From contig OX463780.1 of the NCBI GenBank assembly GCA_949825025.1, positions 24,568,229 through 24,632,228 of the forward strand: 64,000 bases of DNA, given 5' to 3'. The translations under genes were made by a program, and so were the position numbers. The notes under the pieces are model-generated. The model saw only the letters and a list, made by a program, of their open reading frames with translations. It searched no databases and was not told the DNA's origin. Source of the stretch: Siphlonurus alternatus. Taxonomy: Eukaryota; Arthropoda; Insecta; Ephemeroptera; Siphlonuridae. Shown in pieces: positions 1-12,200 of this stretch (its first letter is position 1; each line of letters begins with the position of its first letter).

Positions 1-1630
1 AAGTAACATACTTAATATGTTCATTCCACATCAATTTTCTGTGCAACACCACACCCAAATACTTGTACTTCTCAACTTCTTTCAAAACTTCACCCCCCAA
101 TATATACTGCAACACCCTCCTTGTACTTTTCCTGCCAAACACAACCACACAACACTTCGCCACATTCAACTTCATCCCATTATCATCAACCCACCCTTGC
201 AAAATATCAAGATCCTGCTGAAGTTCAACAACGTCATCCTCACTTTCCACCTTCCTATACACAACACTGTCATCTGCAAACAGTCTCACCTTCGACTTCA
301 CTCCTCTTGGCAAATCCTCTATATAAATCAGAAATAATAAAGGACCCAAGACACTGCCCTGGGGAACCCCTGACGATACTCTAACATGGTCTGAAAACGC
401 AGCTCCAACCCTAACTCTCTGCACCCTATCCCTTAGAAAATCCTCAATCAGCGACACCAACGCCTCATCTCCAACGCAGTGCCGAACCTTATTTGCCAAC
501 TCCCTATGAGGCACCTTATCAAAAGCTTTTTCAAAATTCAGAAAAATCGCATGCATCTCTCCCCCAGCATCCAACACATCAGACAACTCCTGCACTAACC
601 CAGCTAACTGTGTTTCACAAGAAAAATGCTTACGAAAACCATGCTGCTGCCCTCCAAAGAAACTTGATTCCTCCAACTCCTGCATGACAAATTTCACTAC
701 AACCTTCTCCAACACCTTTGACACCACTGAGGTCAAACTAACTGGCCTATAATTCTTGGCATCACATTTCGAACCTCCCTTATGTATTGGAATAACCCAA
801 GCCTCCCGCCAACCATCAGGTATCTTACCTGCTGCTAAGATGACCCTAAATAAATGAACCAGATACCTGCAATGTAAGCCAACATTTAATTTCAAAAATG
901 AACATGAAATATCATCCGGATCTGACGCTTTGCCCTTCACCAAAGACATCAAAGCTCTCCTCACATCCTTAAATCTCACCCTAAACTTCCTACCTCGATT
1001 TGTACTAGCCCGTCTCTCACCCTCAACTCCCTGCTCCACCCCTGCCGCTTGAAAATCATCACTTCCAGCCCCACGATTTACAGTATCCTGAAAAACAGAC
1101 TGATACTGCCGTGCACATGCATTAGCCTTCTCCACCTCCGTAACATAAGTACCCAAGTCATCCTTCAACACAGGCATTGCATTGCCTGCCATTCTCAACC
1201 TCTTAATATGATGAAACATACGTCGCCTGCTTCCCACCACATCCTTTTCATCAAACATTTTCCGCATAAAATTGTCCTCTGCTACCTTCTTCGCAGAATT
1301 TAACTGCATTTCTGCTTCAACGACCGCACTCTTTCGCACCTCCCCTCTCCTGTAACGCCCATACACCCTGCGCAAACGTCGCTTCCTACATCTAACCTCC
1401 TTATTATACTGTAGCGGATCCACTTCACTTGCCACCAATTTAGATGGAACACAACTTTCCCTTAATTCACAACATATGTCGACATAGGAATTCCATAATT
1501 CATTTACATCAGCCCCAACCGCTTTCCAACCATCAAATCTATCACTTAACTCACTCTCCAAATGATCAACATCAGCCTTCCCATAAAACCATATCTTCTT
1601 TTTAACATTCTCAGACTGAACTGAATATAA
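1..1630 (-). mobile_element. Non-LTR retrotransposon (LINE) fragment: linker and reverse transcriptase
   Basis: Read on the minus strand this is one open frame from about 1630 to the window edge. It starts inside the basic linker that precedes the reverse transcriptase, then shows the palm motifs in order: a KASDPDDISCSFLK-type block, NYRPVSLTSVVSKVLEK, QHGFRKHFSCETQLA, NFEKAFDKVPH, SSGVPQGSVLGPLLFLIYI, and the catalytic FADDSVVYR near positions 260-290, followed by the thumb segment with KYKYLGVVLH. These are the reverse-transcriptase motifs of the CR1/Jockey group of LINEs. The endonuclease domain is missing, so the copy is 5' truncated at about 1630, as expected from incomplete target-primed reverse transcription. 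No stop codon was seen in the parts translated, so the insertion looks fairly young. The 3' end lies outside the window. The related fragment at 16783-17845 shares the FADDSV and KMKLNV blocks. Confidence 0.88.
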
Positions 1631-1809
1631 TATGATCATGTACTGTAATGTATGCTCCATGCAATTTTTATTTATAAATGAGCATAATTATACATACTGT
1701 AAATGTATGCATACAGTATGTTTCACAGAATGTATGCATATTATATGACAATTCGTGTATGCAGTATGGAAAGGAGGTTTAAAAAGTGTATACAATTACA
1801 CAGGTCTTA

Positions 1810-2071
1810 AGGTGCTTTCACATATTTGAAAATCGCTACGGAGTTCCGTAGCAATGCCGTAAGCCTTTCACATATTCTTGTTCGTCTGCGGCAGTTGCGG
1901 CGGAAAATCATGTGAATGCCGCAGCAAAATCAAACTCATCTTGATTTTGCTACGGAGTTCCGTAGATCGATCGCGAGGTGCTACGGAACAGCTATACGGA
2001 GCGCCGCAGCAAAATCAACACATTTGCTACGGAGTGTTTCCGTAGCGATTTTCGAATATGTGAAAGCACCT
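1810..2071. mobile_element. MITE with about 34-bp terminal inverted repeats and TTA target duplication
   Basis: The left end AGGTGCTTTCACATATTTG and the right end are inverted complements over about 34 bp with one mismatch. The element is flanked by TTA at 1807-1809 and 2072-2074, a 3-bp duplication typical of PIF/Harbinger-type MITEs. The inside is full of small palindromes built on CTACGGAGTTCCGTAG. No coding capacity. A related pair of ends occurs at 16253 and 17936. Confidence 0.75.
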
Positions 2072-2284
2072 TTATGGGTGACGTCTTAACGACGTTTGGC
2101 ATCAAGGTAATTTAATAGTAATAAGAAGAAACACAGCGACTGACCTTCGCTTCACAATTATAATGCACATCGTTTCTGATACGATGGAAACAACAAGACA
2201 CTTTTTAAACCCCCTTCAGTACATAAATACAGTTTTTCAAGCCTTAGTTTACCCTTCAAAAATAAATCATGGATGACCTGAACC

Positions 2285-2363
2285 AGAGTCTTCTGCGCGC
2301 AATGTTTCTAACAAAACATTGTTCAAACAATGTTTGTTAGAAACATTGCGCGCAGAAGACTCT
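2285..2363. repeat. 79-bp near-perfect hairpin palindrome
   Basis: Arms beginning AGAGTCTTCTGCGCGCAATG and ending in the exact complement pair over about 37 bp, with a loop of a few bases around position 2323. A transcript would form a very stable stem. It may be a tiny foldback MITE; no target duplication is clear. Confidence 0.75.
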
Positions 2364-2389
2364 AACCTGAACTGACAAGTGAGTGTTGG

Positions 2390-2485
2390 GTTGGGCAAAA
2401 TAGGCATTTTCCCCGCTCCATTTTTTTTTTTTTTTAAACATTGTCCCCACCCCTCCTCGAAATTTTTTTTTCTGGCCCTGAGAAA
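2390..2485. mobile_element. Degenerate fragment of the GGATCC-ended hAT-like MITE
   Basis: The order GGGCAAAATAGGCATTTTCCCC, T-run, AACATTGTCCCC, T-run, CTGGCCCTG follows the inside of the copies at 10841-11009 and 29369-29550. The terminal CAGGCGCGGATCC is lost, so this is a decayed partial copy. Confidence 0.45.
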
Positions 2486-2821
2486 AAGTAGTACCTACTG
2501 TACAGTATGTCAAAGGACTTTGAACAAGAGGTGATCCATTATTTTTCCATTGAACAGATATGGATATTTTATATAATTAAAATGTGTTATTATTTATGCT
2601 ATAATATGCAGAAGTTACCTCAATATTATATGCATGCTCTGGGAAACATAACTGTCAATTTATAATGCTTCTACTGATATTGAAATACTATCTCATTTCC
2701 AAAACTTTAACACAGCTGACATTGCACTTCTAAGTCATAAGCATTACTGCTATTTGGTATGGTATTATTTTAATTATTATTAATAATTTTGTTTATTTTT
2801 TTTATTTTTCTTTGCCCACAG

Positions 2822-5800
2822 GACAATGAACGTATTGTGCACAGAATACAAGAAGTTGGGAAGCTTTTAAAACGGTCAAGAAAAGACAGAAAGTAAGTAC
2901 AACAGGACCCAAAATAAGATTTGCTACAATTGCTACTGTTGTATGTATATATGTGGTAATTTTTAGTATTGTACAATTAGGTTAATTACTGATGCTGGCA
3001 TGGATTTTGTTAAGATTCATTAATTTTTTTTTTTTTTTTTTTTTTGTTTTTTTCTAATATTTAAATTGAATAGCCATGTCTACTTCTTTGTAATAAAGGA
3101 TTTTCGGCATGTGACGTGACGCAACTGCAACTCTGTTGCATTGGCTGTAATGTCCACTGGCAATTAATATGGCAATTACAAGGAGCATCAAAATTCAATG
3201 TGATATGTAACCAACATAACTTGGTAAATTTGCTTGAAGAATTCTATTTCACAGCAAGTACGTTAAAATTGCACTTTTTCACTGTTGTCATGCATATGAA
3301 TCCATTTTAAGTCTGAGATTGTCTCTTATATAAAAATATTTGAAGGTTTTAATAAATAAATTATGTTATTGAACAGTATATTAACAGTACCGGAATAAGT
3401 TGAACTTATTATGTAAGATTATTTTATGATGGAAAAAATTATTTGTTTCTCCAAAGACATTTATTTATGAATGTGTGGTCTCTGAAGATACCCTAGCTCC
3501 TCCCTTCACCCTCGCTTTGTCAACCACTATCTGTAAAACTCATCCTTTTGACTTTGGTTTTGTGTCCACTTTCAATGAGTTTCAAAAAGATGAGATGTGA
3601 TAAGGGTCACGCTGCATATGATTCAACTCGTAGGAAAAATGTTACTGTAGCACGTGAGCTGACTTACCATATCTGTGCAGGCTGCTGATGACCCGACTAG
3701 ACCAGTATGGGGATAGTTGGCGCACTGCTCCTCTTCCCCTTGCTCTTGAAGAGCAAGCACCGCCTCCTCCACCACCTGAGAAGGACATCAAACCACCTGC
3801 AACAATAGTCAAAGTAGGTCATAAGACAAGCCGAACATAGATGTCAGTAGAATTGGTATTTTGCATCATAAATTATTTTTTCTTATTATTTTCGCTTTTT
3901 GAGAGCTTTAAAGTAATAATTAAATAAAAAGAATGGGAAGGGAATAATTATGCTGTGCTCAACAGATTTTATTACAGGGGAAGATCCCTTTAAAATAATA
4001 TTACAAAAAAATTTTCTGTGTACAATCAACATTTTTTTTTTTTTTTTTTTTAATGGAAAGACCACTTTTGATTAATTCACCAGGTAAAGAAAGCATCCGC
4101 TGGTTGGTCAGGACAGACCAATTCCATGCACCTCATGACATACGCACAACGCATACTATACCAGTAGTCCAAATTACTGGCTGGCTAAAATTTTGCAGCA
4201 AAGATTGGGTGTCCACTGTGTTTGGAATTTCTTATCAACTATAGTCAAAATTAATCTCAAATCTTCCCCTTTATTTTTTTTTATTGTATACTGAAAAAAA
4301 TATTGTAATATAATTTTACAAGGAAAACTTGTTGACAAGTAATAAATCTATTCATTAAGAGGGAAGCTTAAATTATAAAACCTCAAATTTTTTGTCCGTA
4401 ATAGGGCTCTCACTTCTTATGTCCAGATGTCACCAAGTCCGGTGGAGAAGCCTACTGGCAAAAAGGCAGGTGGCTCCGGTGCACCTGCCAAGCGAAGGAG
4501 CAAGGCAGAGAAGGACCGCGACCCTAATGCCCCCAAGAGACCCGCCAATCCCTTCTTCCAGTTCTGCCAAGAGCAACGGCCAATAGTGACTGAGCAGGTG
4601 GTGGGTGAAGGCCATGAGGATGTTAGCAAGCAGGAGCTCACTAGAATGCTTGCCAGCCGCTGGAAAACACTTTCTAACGAAAATAAAAAGGTTTGCATGG
4701 AACTAATATCTTAATAATATTTTTGGTTGGTGAAAGCCTGGCTACATAAAGAAAGACGATAACTGAATTGATAATTGTAGTTAGGGAATACCTGTTTCCA
4801 ATATTGCAATTTATCTTATTAGATTTGTTTATAAATTCTAACTCTATAATATATAGTGTTAACTTTCTACGCAATTTCCTTATTATGCTATTGGACATAA
4901 GTTTAAAGGTAGAGATAATACGGATCAGCTGGCCCAATGCTAAAAAAATCCCATTCATAAAAATTATGAAAAAAACTTAAAATGCTCTCCTCTACATGCT
5001 CTCCTCTACATCAGTAGAGGAAGAAATTATTTCCATGTTAAATTGGTCAACTTTAAAAATTAATAACTCGAAAACTAGCTCGTTTTTGTATACCTGATAT
5101 TTTACCTACTGATAGGGGATGTTGAGGAGAACATTTTAATTTTTTTTTTTCATAATTTTTATGAAAGGGATTTTTTTAGCATTGGGCCAGCTGATCCGTA
5201 TTATCTCTACCTTAATTGGTGGTGCAAAGTGTACACTAACAAACAGATCTGTTGATAAAAGTTAGAAGTCATGAAATTGTGCTTTGCATAAAATTTAAAA
5301 AATATGTTATGCAGTAAAAACTCGTTATTATGTAACTTGTTGTTAGGTAAAACTTAATTTTGAGTGAAGGATATTGCGGTCCCATCAAAAATCATTAGCA
5401 TTGCGGGTATTGGAAAAACATATATGATACAAAAAGGTAATACCCGATATTAATTTCATGGGTCCCTTGACTTTACGTAATAGACAATAATGGTTGCATT
5501 TTTTTATTTCATAATTAGAAAATATATATAAAATTATGATTTTCTGATATTTTTTCAGATTTTTTGGAGTGCGGGAACTAATTTTTAAAAAATATTTAAA
5601 ATATCTGAATTAGGGTGGTACATCTGATGGGACAACCGTGACGTCATCAACAGCCAATCACAGCAACCGTGATGTCATCAATAGCCAATCACAGCACGAT
5701 AAGATAAATGACGTCACGGTTGTCCCATCAGGTGTACCACCCTAATTCAGAGATTTTAAATATTTTTTTAAAATTAGTTCCCGCACTCCAAAAAATCTGA

Positions 5801-6256
5801 AAAAATTCAGAAAAGCATAATTTTAGGTATATTTTCTAATTATGAAATAAAAAAATGCAACCATTATTGTCTATAACTAACTAATAAAATAAAAATATTA
5901 AAAAAAAAAATAATACAATCGCTCACTCTACTTTAAAATAATTAGGAGTCACTATATTGTCCCTGCGTTATCTCAACTCACTCGTCCTACTTTAATTGCA
6001 ATTTCACTATTTAGATTCTATTTTTTGTGTACTGTCACTACTTGGGCAGAATTCATTTAATTATTATATTAATGCTAATTGGCTATTTTGTTTTTCTAGT
6101 ATTATTTAGGAATCTTGAATTAATACTGTAAATATTTCCTTTCAGGTTTATTATGAAAAGTATGAAAAACAGAAAGTGAAGTATGCAGCAGACATGCAGA
6201 TATATGGCAAGAAAGTTGCAGCAGCAGGAAATACATCAAAAGACGTAACACAATGA
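2822..6256 (+). CDS. TFPT: TFPT/INO80F-like protein with C-terminal HMG box (5' partial)
   Basis: Four exons are visible: 2822-2892, 3681-3813, 4427-4690 and 6146-6256 (TGA at 6254-6256), all with AG acceptors, GT donors and compatible phases. Exon 1 seen here reads DNERIVHRIQEVGKLLKR, a basic helical segment; exon 2 gives LLMTRLDQYGDSW followed by a proline run; both resemble the conserved core of TFPT (INO80F), including its YGD motif. Exons 3 and 4 encode a lysine/alanine-rich linker and then an HMG box starting DPNAPKRPANPFFQFCQEQR and running through the exon junction to the final helix. TFPT and yeast Nhp10 are INO80 chromatin-remodelling subunits; the family predicts a nuclear DNA-binding role. 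The start codon and first exon or exons were not found and probably lie left of the window. Large AT-rich introns carry two MITEs. Assignment to TFPT is by motif memory; the HMG box itself is certain. Confidence 0.72.
4907..5211. mobile_element. TTAA-flanked MITE in intron of the TFPT-like gene
   Basis: TTAA at 4903-4906 and 5212-5215 flank inverted ends reading GGTAGAGATAATACGGATCA / complement, extending about 45 bp through GCTAAAAAAATCCC. TTAA duplications are the signature of piggyBac-type insertion. Non-coding. Same end family as 11893-12852. Confidence 0.75.
5481..5873. mobile_element. Palindromic MITE with TAA target duplication
   Basis: Inverted arms of about 170 bp start TAGACAATAATGGTTGC and end with the complement; TAA at 5478-5480 and 5874-5876 is a 3-bp duplication. 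The centre holds TGACGTCA palindromes at 5639 and 5709. A second copy of this family is at 50907-51275. It lies in the last intron of the TFPT-like gene. Confidence 0.8.
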
Positions 6257-6276
6257 ATTGTGTTAGCTCTTTTTAA

Positions 6277-6623
6277 GGGGAAGGTAACATGGATCAGTTG
6301 ATTTTGTAGTCAACAATTCTGAAAAAAATTTGAGAGATAGATTATATAGTAACTAAAATAAGCCAAAGAAAAAATTTCGAGGCAATTTATTTTAAATAAG
6401 TTATTAGTTTGGCTCTCCATGGGAAAGCCCTATGCTGAAAATTAAAAAAAAATAATTAAAAAAAAATTGGCTCGAATAATTGTATTGAATTTTTTTCTAT
6501 GGCTTTTAGGTACTAAAATCTATTTCTCAAAAAAATTTCAGATTTGTGAATTTGCTAAGGTTTACATGTTAATCAAATGGGACTACATTAAAAAGCTGAT
6601 CCGTGTTACCTTTTTCTTACCTC
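6277..6623. mobile_element. TTAA-flanked MITE directly after the TFPT-like stop codon
   Basis: TTAA at 6273-6276 and 6624-6627 flank inverted ends that share GGTAACAtGGATCAG with the right end GGTAACACGGATCAG. The centre has the motif CTCCATGGGAAAGCCCTAT also found in the elements at 7517 and 11893. It begins about 20 bp after the stop at 6254-6256, so it probably forms part of the 3' UTR. Confidence 0.65.
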
Positions 6624-7516
6624 TTAAGTTAAGCGAAGTCGTTCTCACTATAGATTGTTACTTTTATACAGTATGTAAAACGTTAGTTTACGTTTTTGCA
6701 AAGTGGATCACTCTCATGAATACTCTGCCTTGATTCGTTGACAATTTTTTTTGCTGATCTCTCGAGAAAATGGTGTCTGCTTGGATGTCTCATATAAACA
6801 ATTCTTAAATAAATCAGGCCTTGTGCCTTTGTAAATGCCCCCCTTAATGACAAAAATTATAATTACTCTATACACTTTGTCGGAAGTCAAGAACAGCATA
6901 TTTTGGTTTCTGGATTTTTTCGTTAGACAAGACATAAAATAATGTTTGAAATACTGTATGTCAATGCCAATTATTATTCTTTTATACAGCTTACAACATC
7001 TTTGATCTTTTTGTGACGAAATGTACATAATTTTTATACCGCCTGTTTTAAGTTAAATATTGTGTATGTGCATAAAATATGCATGGATTTGTTGTTTTCA
7101 TATATATAGTATTTTGAACCAGAAAGTTTTGCATGGAAGTAAAATCCTGTGACCATTTTTGTTAAATGCCAACTAGTTATTTAATCAAGTATTTTTTAAA
7201 AACTATTTTAATTTATTGATACTTAATTATAAAATCATATTTTACTATTTATAAACAACACTGTCTATTGTTTAATTAATGCCCTACTGTAGTAATTATT
7301 TGGATAATTTTAAATATATATTGATAGATTGTGTTGCATTTTTCTTCTTATGTTGAACATCCAAAAGCTTTCAGCTTTTTGATGTTTTCAATGCCCAAGT
7401 ACCTGTAATTGATTATAAAATGTAAATTTTATAGAGGCAATTATACAATTTGTAGATGACTTTCGCCTGTACTAAAATTGTTTCAGCTTTGTAGCAACCT
7501 CCCCTAATTTGATTAA

Positions 7517-7822
7517 GAGTAAGATAACACAAAACATTGATTGAAGTAGTCCCATTTGATTAACATGTAAACCTTAGCAACCTCATAATAATTCTCATTT
7601 TTTTGTTATATATTTTTTTAGAGACAGCTAGTTCTTAGCACCAAAAAAATGTAGAAAAAAATTTCAAAACAATCGGTTGATCCGATTTTTTTAAATTAAT
7701 TTATTAGTTTAGGTCTCCATGGGAAAGCCCTATACTGAAAGTTTAAAAAATTAATTTAAAAACATCGGATCGACCTATTGTTTTGAAAAAATTTTCTACA
7801 TATTTTGGTGCTAAGAACTGTC

Positions 7823-7866
<44 letters not shown>

Positions 7867-7938
7867 TATGAGGTTGATAAGGTTTATATGTTAATCAAAT
7901 GGGACTACTACAATAAGTGTTATCTTGTTATCTTACCC
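7517..7938. mobile_element. TTAA-flanked MITE
   Basis: TTAA at 7513-7516 and 7939-7942. Ends read GAGTAAGATAACAC and complement of GGGTAAGATAACA. The centre contains CTCCATGGGAAAGCCCTATACTGAAAG with inverted arms on both sides, and an A-run at about 7827-7852. Internal CCCATTTGATTAACATGTAAACC is shared, inverted, with the right half. Confidence 0.7.
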
Positions 7939-8672
7939 TTAAAATAAAACAATCAAGGACCAATAATAAATATAATGGGTTGTAATTACCAATTATAATG
8001 GGTTATTATAGAAAATAATGAAAATATAGATCAGATCATGCAAAAAAAAGTAGAAATCCTTCACCTGCAGGGTTGTACATTGTGTATTTTTTAACAAAAT
8101 TAATTTGTATTGTACGGTATCATCTAGAGAAAATTAAACAATTGTTTTTATACAAATAATGCATATATTATATTCAACACGTTACAGAATCATGCTTTAG
8201 TTTACCCAAGTAGATAAATATTATTATTATTATATTAAGATTTGGCTCTCTCTTGACTGACTGGCCCCATTGATTTTAACAAGATTTTCAGGGGACTTTA
8301 AACTTGTCATCAATATAATATACATATAATATATGACATCCAAAATTTAAAGTTTGTATGTCTGATTAGTTGTAGAAGAGAGAAATAGGATATTTAACAT
8401 GCATGTTTACAAGAAAGCCCTTTAGGCAGAATGGACAGAAACTGGAAATAAGTGTTGCAAAAATTTTCCTTGAATTTCCACAAAAAGATATGGATAAGGT
8501 AGTGGAAAAATATTCTAGCTTCATTGGTAAGCTGGAAAAAAAATATCCTAACTTCACTGCTAAGCTGATATATATATTTTTTATATATATTCCAGCTCAT
8601 CAATGGAGTTAGTATATTTTTCCGCTGCCACATCAATATAATATTTTTAAAATATAATATTTTTAATTTTAA

Positions 8673-9024
8673 GGGTAACGTAACATGCCCAATGTTAAAA
8701 AAATTTACACACATGAAAATTATGAAATATTTCTTAAAATATTCTCCTCTACATACCCTATCAGTAGCTTAAATATCAGGTATACAAATTTTATCTAGTT
8801 TTTTGAGTTATTAATTTTAAAGATGACTAATTTAACATGGAAGTTCCATTTCTCCACGTTAAATTTTAGCCAAATTTAAAAATTCATAGCTTGAAAACTA
8901 GATTGAATTTGTATACCTGATATTTTATCTACTGGGTAAGGGATGTAGAGGAGAACATTTTAAGATATGTTTCATAATTTTCATGAGTGGAGATATTTTT
9001 AATTTTGGGCGTGTCACCTTACCC
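8673..9024. mobile_element. TTAA-family MITE, right flank mutated
   Basis: Left flank TTAA at 8669-8672, right flank GTAA at 9025-9028. Ends GGGTAACGTAACATGCCCAA and the complement of TTGGGCGTGTCACCTTACCC pair with a few mismatches. The inside repeats the TTCTCCTCTACAT and ACCTGATATTTTA segments of the element at 4907. It lies between the two convergent genes, downstream of both. Confidence 0.6.
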
Positions 9025-9294
9025 GTAAAGTATTTATTTATTAAATAAATAAATACAGAGACATTTGTTTTAACTTTAAAGTATTCTTTAATTCAAGCAG
9101 CACCCGAGATAAATTATTAAATACATACATTTATGTAGATTGGCAATAATCTATTTAATACCAAAGACAGTTATTTAATTACCCTTAAAACCCACAATAA
9201 TTAGGTAAATGTCGTTTCATGAAAAATTGTGAATGTATAAAGAACAGTTTTAGGTAAGAAGTAATATCTATATAATATTTAAAGCAGAATTACT

Positions 9295-12200
9295 TTATTT
9301 GGCTTTGAAATTGTCTTTTTCTTGTCGGATGAACCCCATTGTTGCGATAGGGTCGCTTTCTCCAGCATGCTGTTGTACTGAAGGCTCCGTCACTCTCATG
9401 AACGGGTTGATTTTCTTTTCTTCCCCTACAAGCCAATATATAATAATAAGCCAAGTTCCTCATTGTCATGCATAAAAGCTTAAAACTTACCAATAGTGGA
9501 AGGAACAGTAGGCTCATTTCTGCTCCTTTGTGAATGGGACCAAGCCATTTTATCTTGTATATCTTGGTTTGTTGGTTCAACATGTGCTGCAAACTTAAGG
9601 TTTTGTACTGTGTACTCATGGCCACAGAATATTTGCTGTAAAGAAAATTTAGTGTACTGAACACTGTAAACCTATTCAGTAACAGTTAAAAAATTAATGC
9701 ATGCTTCTTCTTATTTGTAAAGCTTATGCGATAATTATTCAAATTGAGGCACATTACCTTCATTTTACTACCCAAATTTTAGTTTTAGTACTACGTAATA
9801 TTAATAAAGGCAGTAGTTGAATCTCTAACAACAACAACAAAAAAACTATGTTCTGTAAAGCAGGTAAACATTAGTTATCATGGTGTGTGATATTGAAATC
9901 ACATATTTGAATCACAGCTAGCACGTGCATCAAGAGTGTAGCAACTAGTGCTGTTGAAAATTTTCGGATTTCGGATAATCGGATATTTTATTATCCGGAT
10001 ATCCGGATTTTGGAGAAATGGATATCCGGATAGTCGGATTTTCGGATATCCGGATATCCGATTATCCGTTCGAAATTTCGGATATCCGAAATCCGATCGG
10101 AGTTCGGATATCCGGAACTCCGATCGGATATTCGGATATCTGAACTCCAATCGGATATCCGAACTCCGATCGGATATTCGGATATCCGAACTCCGATCGG
10201 ATTTCAAATATCCGAAATTTCGATCGGATATCCGGATATCCGAAAATCCAGTAATCCCATCGGAATTTCAAATATTCTACAATCCGAAACCTACATTCGA
10301 ATTTCGATCGAATTTCTGAATTTCAGCTTTTGCTTTCGGATAATTTGGATATGAAATTAAACATGACTAATTAGTATAATACTGTAATTCAAATATTTAG
10401 TTTTAAATTGTTATGTGTATTCGCAATTGCATTACATTTACAAATTTTCGACCAATAAATTTTTGTTAAATTAATTTGAATATTTTTAATATATATTGAA
10501 TATAATGTATATTGTATTGTAAAAAGTAGAGGTAATAAGTTAATAACTCTAATAATTAAGCAATATAAATAATTATAAATACTTTAAATTATAAATACTA
10601 CAAATAGTGTAATACAAAATACAAATCACAAAATACAACCTTATAAAGAATACTATATTTATTCACATCCTGCCGATGCACTGTTTGCAAGGCTAAAAAT
10701 AAATTCTGAGTCATTCTGACTTCTGAAAATATTCAGAATATTATTCTGATTGGTTGACTGATATTAATCAGAATATTATAAAAATAGGGTGCTCCACTGC
10801 AGCTAACAACGCAAAAAATATTGAAAACAGTAAAAACACGCAGGCGCGGATCCAGGGGGGGGAGCTGCCCCCCCCCCCCCCGGAATTTTGGATTTAACAT
10901 GGGCAATATAGGCATTTCCCCCACTCCAAATTTTTTTTTAACATTGCCTTATCCTAATGAAGGCAGTCCCCTTCCCCCCCCCTGATTTTTTTTTCTGGAT
11001 CCACGACTGAAAACACGCGCGTCTTCATATAAAAAAGTATCAGTTATGGTAAGAAAATTTCTTTCTTTTATTGTAGTAGAAAAACTGGAAAACATTCAAA
11101 GTTTCAGAAATCTAGGCTCGGTTATTAGTTATAATGACTTAATGTACTTTATGTTTTATGTTGTTATGTTTATAATTATAACTTATAGTCTTTATACTTA
11201 TACTTATAATACATTTTATATATTTATAGTTTATAATTTGTAATATATTATATAATATTATATATATAACATATTATATAATTATATTATATATATTATA
11301 TATACAATTCAAAATCAGTTTCGGATATCCGGATATCCGAAAATTCAAAATCAGTTTCGGATATCCGGATATCCGAAAATTCGAAATCAGTTTCGGATAT
11401 CCGGATATCCGAAAACCCGAAATCAGTTTCGGATATCCGGATATCCGAAAATCTGAATATAGTTTCGGATATCCGGATATCCGAAAAATCTCAAATCCGG
11501 AATATTTTCGGATATCCGCGAATCCGAAAACTGTTTCGGATATCCGATTATCCGTAAATCCGAAAATTCGGATTTCGGATTTTCGGATATTTTCGAATCC
11601 GGATTTCGGATTTTGAAATATCCGGATATCAACAGCACTAGTAGCAACTTTATTAATGACTTTAATGAGCCATCTTTGAGCTGATTTAAATTCACTTACC
11701 GTGTGATTAGGCAGTTGGCCAAGAATCTCAACCAGAGCTCTGTGCATCTGTGTGGGTGTTCCCTCAAAGAAACGGCCACAACCAGCAATAAAAAGAGTGT
11801 CTCCTACAATCAAAAATTGAAATTTATCATTCCATTACCAGACATGACAATCTCTACTACCAGGTTACAGTAAGTCATTAAACATAACTTAAGGTAGAGA
11901 TAATACGAATCAGCTGTTCGACGTAAGACCCTTTGATTAACATGTGAACTTAAAGTAGAGTGAGCGAAAAATTGACCGATGGTAAAGCTCATTCTCTTGC
12001 ATGTAAAAAGTTACTTTGGAGCACCATAAATAAGGATCTGAAATCAGTTGAGACCGTCCTTCGTAAAAATTCTGAGCATTTGAGTCTAAAAGTCGATGAC
12101 TTCGTCCATCTACTCCATGCTAACGCTCGAAAAACGTGGCTTCTTTTTTATTTGAACTTTAATTTCTTTCGCAATCTCCCGTAAAATGTGTTTAAAAAAT

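Noticed and set aside
17..687. Plus-strand open frames at the left edge (17-337, 121-384, 493-687)
   Set aside because: Antisense shadows of the LINE reverse transcriptase on the minus strand.
1640..2821. Missing 5' exon of the TFPT-like gene
   Set aside because: No open, splice-bounded segment resembling the region before the YGD core was found; it is more likely left of the window.
9899..10319. Open frames rich in GYPDIR / [11 protein letters not shown] repeats (also at 11274-11813 and 43380-45138)
   Set aside because: They are translations of the CGGATATCCG subterminal repeats of the hAT copies on either strand; only the part of 11274-11813 that overlaps 11700-11803 is real, as a HAGH exon.
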